This document shows, one piece after another, positions 1 through 7,030 of a stretch of 28,003 bases of DNA (position 1 is the first letter of the stretch; each line of letters opens with the position of its first letter). Position numbers and translations under genes: made by a program. The notes under the pieces are model-generated. The model was given only the letters and a program-made list of their open reading frames with translations. It made no database searches and was not told the DNA's origin. The DNA is from Bacillota bacterium (GTDB lineage Bacteria; Bacillota; Clostridia; Christensenellales; Aristaeellaceae), in assembly GCA_023435435.1 (NCBI GenBank), contig JAEYRW010000113.1, positions 1 to 28,003 on the forward strand. Direction: 5' to 3'.

Positions 1-9
1 TCCGGGATT

Positions 10-57
10 CTCAAGGGACAATGTCCCTTGAGCGGGGTCCGGGGGCGGGGCCCCCGG
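10..57. repeat. Two adjacent perfect hairpins (REP-like) downstream of the CobW-like gene
   Basis: Two inverted repeats lie directly after the stop codon of the minus-strand GTPase gene. The first, at 10-32, has 11-bp perfect arms (CTCAAGGGACA and its complement) around a single A. The second, at 39-57, has 8-bp perfect arms (CCGGGGGC) around GGG. Neither is followed by a T run on either strand, so they are not classic intrinsic terminators. Paired GC-rich palindromes beside gene ends resemble REP-type intergenic repeats, but only this one copy is in the window and it may continue past the left edge. Confidence 0.6.
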
Positions 58-59
58 CG

Positions 60-950
60 TCACTCCGCCTCCTCCGCCACCCCCGGCACCAGCCTCCCGG
101 CTTCCTCGACGGCATTTCGCGCCCGCAGGCCGTAGCCGTAGAGCACGACGAGGTGGTTATTGACGTTCGCGCCCTCGGGGGCGGGGGTAATGTCGACAAA
201 GCCGCCGACGCAATCCACGAAAGCGGGGCCTTCGGCGGTCTGAACGAAGCCCTTGACACGGTAGGTATCCTCGACGAAGGCGTGGAGGAAGGCCTCAAGC
301 TTCGCGCGGGGAACGCCGGGACAGACGGCAAGCATCAGCTTGCGCAGGGAGAGGTCGGCGGAAAGAATGCCGTCGCGCTGCGGTACGGTGACGGACTCGA
401 GGAGGCGGCCCATGCCGGGAAAGTCGCCGCGCACCGCGTCGTAGACCGGCACGTCGGGGCATTGGGCGCGAAGGATGGCGCGGGCGGCGGCGGTCTCCCC
501 GGGCGTCGCGCGGTCGAGCTTGTTGAGGATGACGCCGCTCGCGCAGGCGAGCTGTTTTTTGACAATTTTCGCGGTTTCATAGACCTTGGGCAGACGCTGG
601 GCGTCGACGACGCAAATGACATTCCGGAGCGCGTCCGGGCCGATCATCACCCGCGCCGCGCCGGGGTCGACAAGGCCGGTGGTCTCGACGACGATGTTTT
701 CGGCGGCCACGGAGGCGTCCGCCAGCGCCTTTTCAAACTCCGCGGCGCGGCAGGAGCAGAAAATGGAGCCGCCGTCGATGCCGTAGAGCGCGGCGCGCAT
801 GTCCTTGAGCAGTTGGATATCCACGTTCTCGCGCCCGAACTCGTTGATGATGAGGGCGAGCCTCCCCGGCGGGAAGCGCCGGACGAAATTCTTGATGAAC
901 GTCGTCTTGCCCGCGCCGAGGAAGCCCGTCACGAGATACGCGCGGCTCAC
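60..950 (-). CDS. G3E-family (CobW/COG0523-like) GTPase
   Basis: This 296-residue protein is a P-loop GTPase of the G3E family, which acts as metallochaperones or as cofactor-loading and reactivating GTPases. Visible motifs are the Walker A GFLGAGKT (residues 9-16), a VETTGLVDP switch/Walker B segment (about 88-96) and the guanine-specificity motif NKLD (143-146). The usual CxCC metal-binding motif of COG0523 proteins is reduced to CSC (Cys65, Cys67). The start is GTG at 950, whose GTGA overlaps the stop of the upstream UroD-like gene by four bases, implying translational coupling. Partnership with a UroD/MtaA-like protein suggests service to a corrinoid or zinc methyltransferase rather than cobalamin synthesis, but that is inference. 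Family assignment is secure; the substrate is unknown. Confidence 0.88.
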   Translation of the reverse strand: MSRAYLVTGFLGAGKTTFIKNFVRRFPPGRLALIINEFGRENVDIQLLKDMRAALYGIDGGSIFCSCRAAEFEKALADASVAAENIVVETTGLVDPGAARVMIGPDALRNVICVVDAQRLPKVYETAKIVKKQLACASGVILNKLDRATPGETAAARAILRAQCPDVPVYDAVRGDFPGMGRLLESVTVPQRDGILSADLSLRKLMLAVCPGVPRAKLEAFLHAFVEDTYRVKGFVQTAEGPAFVDCVGGFVDITPAPEGANVNNHLVVLYGYGLRARNAVEEAGRLVPGVAEEAE

Positions 951-2302
951 AGTTTTTCGCGTATGGCGGCAAAAAGCTCGTCGCGGCTGGGGATGATGGA
1001 ACGGAACTTGAGCGTGCCGTTGATATAAATGGAGGGCAGGTTCGGGACGCCCATCTTTTTGCAGCGCGCAATGTTCTCCTTCTCGGTATACTTGTACTCA
1101 ATAACGTCGATTTCGTCGCCGAATTCGCGCTTGGCCTCCATGGCGGCGCCCATCATGTACGTACAGGCCGCGCAGGTTTCGGAGTCCAGGGTGAACACCT
1201 CCATGAACGGCTTTTCGAGGTGCGCGTAGTCGGGCAGCACCACCTCGACGGAGTCGTCCGCGGCCACGTAGTTTTCGAGGATCTTCCGCACATCCGCCTC
1301 CTGGAGCACCGCCTGGGTGACCGCGATGGCGTTTTCCACGGGCACGTCGTAAGGCATGTCGCAGCCGGGGGCGATGATGAGGTTTTTGCGATTCTTCACG
1401 GCGTCGTAAAGGTCGATGACGCACTTCATGTTGTCCTGCTGGCTGCCGTGGAGCATGACGGAGGTCAGCGGGATGTTGCCGCCGATGGTGACGTCGTACT
1501 TGTCGCAGATGTCCTTGGCCGCCGCGAGATTCACGTTCTCGTCCACGGAGATGGAATCGGGACCGGTCTTGCACATGACCTCGATGTTGCGCGTGGCGTC
1601 GCCGCAAACGAAGAAGGACGAGAACGCCTTCCGTTCGCGGATGAAATCAAAAATGGACGAAAAGGGCCCGGACATGAAGCGCGCAAAGTGCGAAGCCGAA
1701 ATCTGGCTGATGAGCGGGTCGACCACCGCCACCACATCCATGCCCGCGCCGATGTACATGGCGGCGACGCGCCGGGCGACCTCGGTGGTGAAGGCCAGAA
1801 GCTCGTCGACATAGTCCTCGTCGTCGAACATGTCCATAAAGATGTCGTTGCCCCTGAGGTGGGACGCCAGGGTGAACGGGCCGCAGATGAGACCGTAAAG
1901 CGCGGTCGTTTCTCCCACCGCCTCCTTCATCCGCTTCATGACGTCCAGAATCATCGGGAAGCGCCCGCTCCTGGACGTGGGGATGGTGCATTCGCAGGGC
2001 ACCACAGCCTCGTCCTCCAGAGGATGCGAGGCCACGGAGGGCGGCGCGTTCTTCGCCCACCGAAGATCGCAGCCCAGGCACTCCGCCTCGATCTGCAAAT
2101 CGAACACAATGGGTTGGCCGAAAGGCTTGTACAGGCGGTTCACCGCCAGAAGCGATTCAAAGAGCTTGTCGGGGTCGGTGAGCACCTCCGTGGCGTCGTG
2201 CCCCACCAGCTTCCCGGCGTGCACGCCCGCGAAGGGCACCCAGGGGGTTACTTCCGTTTCTTCATGCCGCAGCGTGGCAAACAGTATTTCTTTCGGATTC
2301 AT
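947..2302 (-). CDS. UroD/MtaA-type methyltransferase-fold protein fused to a C-terminal thioredoxin-like domain
   Basis: The first roughly 345 residues have the uroporphyrinogen decarboxylase fold in the form used by MtaA/CmuA corrinoid:coenzyme M methyltransferases rather than haem-pathway HemE. Evidence is the PFAGVHAGKL start region, LICGPFTLAS, the SISVDENV segment and IAPGCDMP with Cys314. At the usual HxC zinc site the sequence reads FVC (Cys233), so the histidine ligand seems to be replaced. A linker leads to a thioredoxin/glutaredoxin-like domain (about 365-451) with a CAAC redox motif at 377-380 and the cis-proline loop VPNLPSIYING. I chose ATG 2302 over the upstream in-frame GTG 2311 because GAGG lies 8 bases before it. 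The gene is coupled to the G3E GTPase. Likely roles are methyl transfer with redox activation or metal handling; the substrate is unknown. Confidence 0.85.
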   Translation of the reverse strand: MNPKEILFATLRHEETEVTPWVPFAGVHAGKLVGHDATEVLTDPDKLFESLLAVNRLYKPFGQPIVFDLQIEAECLGCDLRWAKNAPPSVASHPLEDEAVVPCECTIPTSRSGRFPMILDVMKRMKEAVGETTALYGLICGPFTLASHLRGNDIFMDMFDDEDYVDELLAFTTEVARRVAAMYIGAGMDVVAVVDPLISQISASHFARFMSGPFSSIFDFIRERKAFSSFFVCGDATRNIEVMCKTGPDSISVDENVNLAAAKDICDKYDVTIGGNIPLTSVMLHGSQQDNMKCVIDLYDAVKNRKNLIIAPGCDMPYDVPVENAIAVTQAVLQEADVRKILENYVAADDSVEVVLPDYAHLEKPFMEVFTLDSETCAACTYMMGAAMEAKREFGDEIDVIEYKYTEKENIARCKKMGVPNLPSIYINGTLKFRSIIPSRDELFAAIREKL

Positions 2303-2388
2303 CCCAATCACCTCGCCACCAGTTTAGCAAAGATTTGACGAAATAAAAGGGAGCATCTTGCGGTATTCTCGAAAAATCGCGCCGTCTC

Positions 2389-2417
2389 TTGCGGGAAGCG
2401 CGCTTTGGGACTATACT
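2389..2417 (+). promoter_or_regulatory. Sigma-A-type promoter for the GH63-like/GNAT operon
   Basis: A -35 box TTGCGG (2389-2394) is separated by 17 bases from a -10 box TATACT (2412-2417). The predicted start near 2424 would leave a very short leader holding only the GGGAGG ribosome binding site before ATG 2436. Confidence 0.6.
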
Positions 2418-2435
2418 GTCGCGGGAGGCGAGAAG

Positions 2436-3617
2436 ATGGACATCAAGAAGAAGTATGAGGCGGCGCTTTCGCGCATCGAAAACGTTCACATCAAATCCTT
2501 TCCCGGGCAGGCGGGGCCGGTTTTCCTCATCTCCACGGCGTATCCGGGCGTGTGGATGGAGCACGTCTACGACGCGGTCATGTACGCGAATCTCAATCCG
2601 GCGGGCGGCGAGGTGGCGCGCAACCAGACGCTCCTTTTTCTGCGCAACCAAAAGCCCGGCGGACGCATGCCGTTCAACGTCATCGATTCGTCGGTGGCGG
2701 CGGGACGGTACGGATCGGCCGTCGGCTACAGCCAGATTCAGGAATGCGTTTCGTTCGGGGCGCTTTGCCTCGAGGCGTTCCGAATCCTGAATGACAGGGA
2801 GTATCTCAAGGAAGCCTACAAGGGACTGAAGGCGTGGGATTCTTGGCTGGAAAAGAACCGGATGTCGCTGGACAAGGGGCTCATTGAGCTTTTCTGCCTG
2901 TACGACACGGGACACGACAACTCCGCGCGGCTTTCCGACATTCCGAACAAGTGCCCCGACGTGGACGGTATTCTGCCGGTAGATTCGGACGCGGTGCCGA
3001 TGCTCGCGCCGGATATGAACGCGGTGTTCTACGGCGACCGGATGGCGCTTGCCGAAATGGCGGAGGAACTGGGCCGCGTCCACGAGGCGCGGGAATGGCG
3101 CGAAAGGGCGGCGGACGTCAAGAAACGGATGTTTGCGCTTCTGTACGATCCGGACGACCTGTTCTTCTACGACGCGGACAGGCAGGGCAAAAAGCGGAAA
3201 TTCCTGTCCATCGCCATCTCCAACGTGTTTCAGGAGCGCGTGCTCGACAAAAAAGAGGCGGACGCCGTCTACGCCCGCCACATGAAGAACCCCGAAGAAT
3301 TCTGGACGCCCTATCCCTTCCCCTCCATGGCGATTTCCGACCCCGAAAGCAAAAAGGACCGGGACGGCAACAGCTGGGGCTACTATTCCCAGGCGCTGAC
3401 GGCGCTCCGGTGCGCGCGCTGGATGGACTTTTACGGCTACGCCGCGGATTACGACGCGCTGCTTTCCCGCTGGGTGGAGGCCATCACCCGCAGCGAAATG
3501 AACTTCTCGCAGGAGCTTGACCCGATCACGGGCGAAATGTCGAAAAGCTCCGAATGGTACTCGAGCGCACTGCTTCTGTACGTATACGCCTGTCGCAGAC
3601 TGGGATACGTAAAGTGA
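2436..3617 (+). CDS. GH63/MGH1-like (alpha/alpha)6 glycoside hydrolase
   Basis: This 393-residue protein has the alpha/alpha-toroid signature of the GH63/GH37 group (mannosylglycerate hydrolase, glucosidase and trehalase relatives). Characteristic pieces are CLYDTGHDNSARL near the middle, GNSWGYYSQALTALRCAR, and the C-terminal QELDPITGEMSKSSEWYSSALLLY. No signal peptide is visible, so it should act in the cytoplasm on an imported alpha-linked oligosaccharide or glycoside. ATG 2436 is preferred over the upstream in-frame codon at 2358 because GGGAGG precedes it at good spacing and the earlier codons overlap a good promoter. The protein is shorter than full-length GH63 enzymes and looks like the catalytic toroid alone. 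The downstream GNAT gene overlaps its stop by four bases. Exact substrate is unclear. Confidence 0.8.
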   Translation: MDIKKKYEAALSRIENVHIKSFPGQAGPVFLISTAYPGVWMEHVYDAVMYANLNPAGGEVARNQTLLFLRNQKPGGRMPFNVIDSSVAAGRYGSAVGYSQIQECVSFGALCLEAFRILNDREYLKEAYKGLKAWDSWLEKNRMSLDKGLIELFCLYDTGHDNSARLSDIPNKCPDVDGILPVDSDAVPMLAPDMNAVFYGDRMALAEMAEELGRVHEAREWRERAADVKKRMFALLYDPDDLFFYDADRQGKKRKFLSIAISNVFQERVLDKKEADAVYARHMKNPEEFWTPYPFPSMAISDPESKKDRDGNSWGYYSQALTALRCARWMDFYGYAADYDALLSRWVEAITRSEMNFSQELDPITGEMSKSSEWYSSALLLYVYACRRLGYVK

Positions 3618-4051
3618 CGATCCTCTCCATCCGGGAAAATCCCGCGGCGCGGACGCGGATCGCCGATTACATAAAGGAAAAGTGGGCGAATCCCGCCTCC
3701 GCGCGAATGTACGACGACTGTTTCGCGCACGCGGGGGGAAAACTGCCCCAATGGTACGCCCTTGCGGACGGGACGCGGATCGCGGGCTGCGCCGGGCTCA
3801 TCGCCAACGATTTCATCAGCAGGCAGGATCTGTGGCCGTGGCTGTGCGCGCTGTATGTCGAGCCGGACATGCGCGGGCGGGGGCTGGGACGCCTCCTCAT
3901 CGAGCGGGCCCGGGCAGACGCGCGGGCGGCGGGGTTTCCCCATGTTTATCTGTGTACGGATCACATCGGGTACTATGAGAAGTACGGATTTACCTACATC
4001 GGGCAGGGCTATCACCCCTGGGGCGAGGAATCGCGGATCTACGAGGGCTGA
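3614..4051 (+). CDS. GNAT-family N-acetyltransferase
   Basis: This 145-residue protein is a small GCN5-related N-acetyltransferase. Motif A, the acetyl-CoA pyrophosphate loop, reads YVEPDMRGRGLGRLLIERA (residues 81-99) with the classic RGRGLG turn, followed by a GFPHVYLCTDH strand and YYEKYGF, a common GNAT C-terminal motif. The start is GTG 3614, whose GTGA overlaps the stop of the glycoside hydrolase gene, so the pair is translationally coupled. The 3' end overlaps the convergent zinc-ribbon gene by 13 bases (4039-4051), leaving no room for a terminator between them. The substrate, an amino group on a small molecule or a protein, cannot be predicted. Confidence 0.88.
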   Translation: MTILSIRENPAARTRIADYIKEKWANPASARMYDDCFAHAGGKLPQWYALADGTRIAGCAGLIANDFISRQDLWPWLCALYVEPDMRGRGLGRLLIERARADARAAGFPHVYLCTDHIGYYEKYGFTYIGQGYHPWGEESRIYEG

Positions 4052-4638
4052 TTTTTCCAAAGGCCGTGGCTGCGGGCGAGCTCCGCTTTGAATCCGCCGT
4101 CTGCGGAAAGGGCGTCCAGGAACTGCTCCACGTCGCCGAGCCGTCCCTCGATGAGGTTGACCCCCGCCGCGCGGGTGGGCATGCCGGGCATGGCCTTCAA
4201 AGAATAATGAAACGAATGGATCACGGCGTCGATTGCCAGCATTTTTTGCCGGGCGGTGGACGCTTTTTTCCAGTCCGCCTCGTACTTTTCGAACGCGGGC
4301 ACCGCGCCGCCGGGGTTGAGCTGCTTTTTGCGGAAGCTCTCCCGCATTGCGCCCTCGGGCATGGAAAAGCCGCAGGCGGGGCACGCGCGCCCCTCCCCCG
4401 CGACGGTCATCTCCGGACCGCGCCCCGCCGCCGCCTCACAGCGGGGACAGCGGAACGCGCCGTTCAGGAAATCAAATATGTACAGAATATCCGCGCAGCG
4501 CGCGTAAAGCGCCCAGCCCGCCTCGTCCAGCAGCCCTTCGTCGGGGAGACCGGCCGCGTCCGCTTCGTACAGTCTTTTCAGAAGCGTCTTTTCGAGCCGC
4601 CCGCTCCAGAGTATTTCCCCCTCGTCCGTCACGCGCAT
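4039..4638 (-). CDS. Zinc-ribbon protein of unknown function
   Basis: This 199-residue protein is not recognised as a named family. It has a four-cysteine zinc ribbon (CPRC, then CPAC about 25 residues later) in the middle. The C-terminal half is alpha-helical and carries an AIDAVIHSFHYS segment with paired histidines and a RAAGVNLIEG segment that look like conserved functional motifs. ATG 4638 was chosen because GGGAGG lies 6 bases upstream and a strong promoter sits just before it; the in-frame extension to 4767 would run through that promoter and into the MutS-like gene. There is no signal peptide or membrane segment. It could be a nucleic-acid-associated or regulatory protein, but no function is assigned. 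Confidence 0.75.
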   Translation of the reverse strand: MRVTDEGEILWSGRLEKTLLKRLYEADAAGLPDEGLLDEAGWALYARCADILYIFDFLNGAFRCPRCEAAAGRGPEMTVAGEGRACPACGFSMPEGAMRESFRKKQLNPGGAVPAFEKYEADWKKASTARQKMLAIDAVIHSFHYSLKAMPGMPTRAAGVNLIEGRLGDVEQFLDALSADGGFKAELARSHGLWKNQPS

Positions 4639-4659
4639 GCCTGCCTCCCGTTTTTGCCC

Positions 4660-4688
4660 ATTATAAGGGTAGGCGCGGCGCGCGTCAA
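4660..4688 (-). promoter_or_regulatory. Strong sigma-A-type promoter for the zinc-ribbon gene
   Basis: Read on the minus strand, TTGACG (4688-4683) is followed after exactly 17 bases by a perfect TATAAT (4665-4660). It lies between the MutS-like stop (4697) and the zinc-ribbon start (4638), showing that the latter can be transcribed independently of the upstream run. Confidence 0.78.
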
Positions 4689-4696
4689 GGCGGGGG

Positions 4697-6283
4697 TCAG
4701 CGCCAGATGCCCTCCTCCAGATATCGGTCGGCCCGCGCGTGTGCGCGTTCAACGATCGGTTCGTCAAACCCCAAAATTTTCAGAAGCCTGATGGCGTTGC
4801 GCGACTGCGCGGGGTCATCCTTCAACCTGTAGTCAAACAGCATACCGCTGTCCGTCGCCGTCTCCTCGAAGTGGAACATGCGGTATTTGCCTTCCAGCAG
4901 CCTGCAAAGCTCGACGTCGTGGGTGGCGGCGACGCAAAGCGCGCCCCGGTCTGCGAGCGCGTCCAGAAGCGCGCTGGACGCGGCGATGCGCTCCACCGTG
5001 TTGGTGCCGCGCAACACCTCGTCGATTGTGCAAAACACGTGCCACGGCCCGGCCGCCGCGTCAAGAATGCGTTTGAGGGATTTTGTTTCCACGACATAAT
5101 AACTTTCGCCCGCGGGAAGATTGTCCGAAAGCGCCATGGAGGAATAGATCCGGAACGCGCTGGCACGGAAATGCTCCGCCGGACAGACGCAGAGACTCTG
5201 CGCCATGAGGACGCACAACGCGGCGGCCTTGAGGTATGTGGATTTTCCCGAGGCGTTGGAACCCGTGATGAGCATGGGTTTTTCAGTCGAGAGATCGTTG
5301 GGGACCGGCCTGTCCATGAGCGGATGAACTAATCCGCACGCGTTCAGATAGGGGGATATGGCCCCAAACTCGATTTGTGGCGAACAGCCGGATTTCAGGC
5401 CCGCGCCATAAGAAGCAACGGCAATGGCGGCGTCGATTTTGCCGAGATGCTCATGGATTGCGAACACATCCTCGTAACAGATGCCGAGCTTGTTTTTTAA
5501 AAACTCGTAGGCGATAAGATCGAGAAGAAGGACCGTCGTGACCGAATCGCCGAACGGGTCATAGCCAATCCGGGAAACTCCTCCCGTGCGGATCACGGCG
5601 CGCAGGCGGCGCAAGCTGAGGTAGGCAGGGGCCAACAGCGCGTCCATCCGCGCGTCCTTCAACTTGCGCACGCGGTTCAGCGCGAACACCATGTCCACCG
5701 TGTAGTTCACCGTATCGAAGTCGCGCTGCGTGCGCCTGACCCGGAATTCGTGCACGGTGGAATTGACAAGGAAGGCGCATAGCAGCAAAGTCACCCCCAC
5801 CCGCGGCAAAAGCGCGGCCAGGACGATTCCCGCAGGCACGCACAGAAGAAGCAGCAGATAGATGGCGAGCCAGCCCCGTCCGTGAACGGAAGGATGGAAC
5901 GCCTCGCAGATGTCCGCGCGCCGGGTGCATCCCAGCCGCGCGAGGATCATTTGCAGCTTGAGCCGCAGGTCGGCATCCTCTCCCATCAACGCAATGAGGG
6001 ATTCCCGGCCGCGGTACTCCCCTTCCTCGACGGCGGGCGCGCGAAGCATGTGGTAAAGATACTGCTCCCCGGATGTGGTCAAACCGGGGTTGATCCTCTT
6101 GAACACACCGTCGAGACCCAGGTCGTTCCACGTGATGTCGTCGACCCAAAACGCATCCCGCCCCGCCCGTTTCCGGTAATCAGAATAGGCCCGAATGTAT
6201 TCCATGTCGCCGTGGAAGTAATCCGGATCAGGGGGGATTCCATAGCGCCGCGCGAGCATCCTTTTCAATTTTCGCCTGTTCAC
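4697..6283 (-). CDS. Membrane-anchored MutS-family ATPase (MutS-like domain V protein)
   Basis: The C-terminal half carries the MutS-type ABC ATPase: Walker A GSNASGKST (341-349), a Walker B/signature region CTIDEVLRGTNTVER (418-432) that replaces the usual DExGRGTS, and the THD switch (454-456). The N-terminal half lacks the mismatch-recognition domain, and two predicted membrane segments lie at about 138-158 and 160-177. At 528 residues it is much shorter than mismatch-repair MutS (about 850) and lacks the Smr nuclease domain of MutS2. It therefore belongs to the poorly characterised membrane MutS-like group often annotated simply as MutS. The GTG start at 6283 has no Shine-Dalgarno sequence of its own; an in-frame ATG eight codons later is an alternative. 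Expression may depend on the preceding mini-ORF. The ATPase fold is secure, the role unknown. Confidence 0.85.
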   Translation of the reverse strand: MNRRKLKRMLARRYGIPPDPDYFHGDMEYIRAYSDYRKRAGRDAFWVDDITWNDLGLDGVFKRINPGLTTSGEQYLYHMLRAPAVEEGEYRGRESLIALMGEDADLRLKLQMILARLGCTRRADICEAFHPSVHGRGWLAIYLLLLLCVPAGIVLAALLPRVGVTLLLCAFLVNSTVHEFRVRRTQRDFDTVNYTVDMVFALNRVRKLKDARMDALLAPAYLSLRRLRAVIRTGGVSRIGYDPFGDSVTTVLLLDLIAYEFLKNKLGICYEDVFAIHEHLGKIDAAIAVASYGAGLKSGCSPQIEFGAISPYLNACGLVHPLMDRPVPNDLSTEKPMLITGSNASGKSTYLKAAALCVLMAQSLCVCPAEHFRASAFRIYSSMALSDNLPAGESYYVVETKSLKRILDAAAGPWHVFCTIDEVLRGTNTVERIAASSALLDALADRGALCVAATHDVELCRLLEGKYRMFHFEETATDSGMLFDYRLKDDPAQSRNAIRLLKILGFDEPIVERAHARADRYLEEGIWR

Positions 6284-6287
6284 GCGG

Positions 6288-6332
6288 TCACCGAATGAAG
6301 GTCATCCAGCCGAACAATCTCAACGGAAACAT
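6288..6332 (-). CDS. Possible 14-codon coupling ORF between the AviRa-like and MutS-like genes
   Basis: An ATG at 6332 overlaps the stop of the AviRa-like gene (TGATG) and opens a frame of 14 sense codons (MFPLRLFGWMTFIR) that closes at 6288, only four bases before the GTG of the MutS-like gene. A GGAGG inside the last codons of the AviRa-like gene is well placed for this ATG, whereas the MutS-like gene has no such site. The arrangement fits a translational relay, with ribosomes passing from one frame to the next. It could equally be chance. The peptide itself shows no recognisable feature. Confidence 0.35.
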   Translation of the reverse strand: MFPLRLFGWMTFIR

Positions 6333-7030
6333 CAGTCGTCCCTCCGATAAATCTCAAATTTGCGCTTCCCGATCTTCTGCCGTTCAAGGCGGGCAAAGCC
6401 GTCCTCCCCGCATTTCTGACTCTTGTCCATCACCGCGCAGACGATGCCGCCGGGGCGCAGCCTTTCCCCCATGGCGGAAAGAAACGCCCCCGCGTCGCCG
6501 GTTGTCCAGGCCTTCATGCTGCCGTAGGGAAAATCGGTGAGGATGACGTCAGCCCGGAAGCCGTCCGCGGAAAGATGAAAGGCATCGGCGGCAAACGCCT
6601 CCGCGGCAACGCCTTTCTCCGGCAGGAGGCGCGCGAGATTCTGCGCGCTCCGGGCCGCCTCCGCGTAGGAGGGACGCTCAAAGCGCTCCCCCATCCCGGC
6701 AAGCTCCCGGGCGCGGGCTTCGAGGCCCGCGGGGACGAGCAGGGCGAGGTTTCTTTGCGCCAGAAGAACGGCGGACGGGTCGGCATCCGTGCCCCGGACG
6801 CGCGCGAGGGAGGCCGCGCTGGTAAACGCCGCCACCGCGAGCAGCGAACCCGCGCCGCAGAGGGGATCGTAAAGAACGACATTTTCCCGGCGGCCGAGCA
6901 AATCAAGACAGCGGCCCATCAGTTCCTCGGCAACGCGCGCGGGGAAGTTGGTCATGCCCGGCGCGTGATACAATGCGCGGCCCGGCGCGAAGTCCTCGTA
7001 GGAGGGGCGGTTCGCGTACATGTAATTCAT
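6332..7030 (-). CDS. AviRa-like 23S rRNA methyltransferase
   Basis: The 232-residue protein matches what I recall of AviRa, the Streptomyces viridochromogenes 23S rRNA guanine methyltransferase for orthosomycin (avilamycin) resistance. The parallels run along the chain: YHAPGMTNFPARVAEEL near the start, SAM-binding motif I DPLCGAGSLL (55-64), the FERPSYAEAARSA segment (117-128), catalytic motif IV TDFPYG (165-170), and the closing KSQK...LERQKIGKRK. The family is found in many Bacillota without an avilamycin cluster, so housekeeping rRNA modification is also possible. ATG 7030 overlaps the stop of the ABC transporter gene (ATGA), indicating coupled translation. An in-frame ATG at codon 4 is an alternative start. 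Family membership is probable; resistance is inference. Confidence 0.8.
   Translation of the reverse strand: MNYMYANRPSYEDFAPGRALYHAPGMTNFPARVAEELMGRCLDLLGRRENVVLYDPLCGAGSLLAVAAFTSAASLARVRGTDADPSAVLLAQRNLALLVPAGLEARARELAGMGERFERPSYAEAARSAQNLARLLPEKGVAAEAFAADAFHLSADGFRADVILTDFPYGSMKAWTTGDAGAFLSAMGERLRPGGIVCAVMDKSQKCGEDGFARLERQKIGKRKFEIYRRDD

Noticed and set aside
21..2338. Plus-strand open frames of 335 and 372 codons
   Set aside because: They are antisense to the G3E GTPase and the UroD-thioredoxin gene and lack ribosome binding sites and recognisable motifs.
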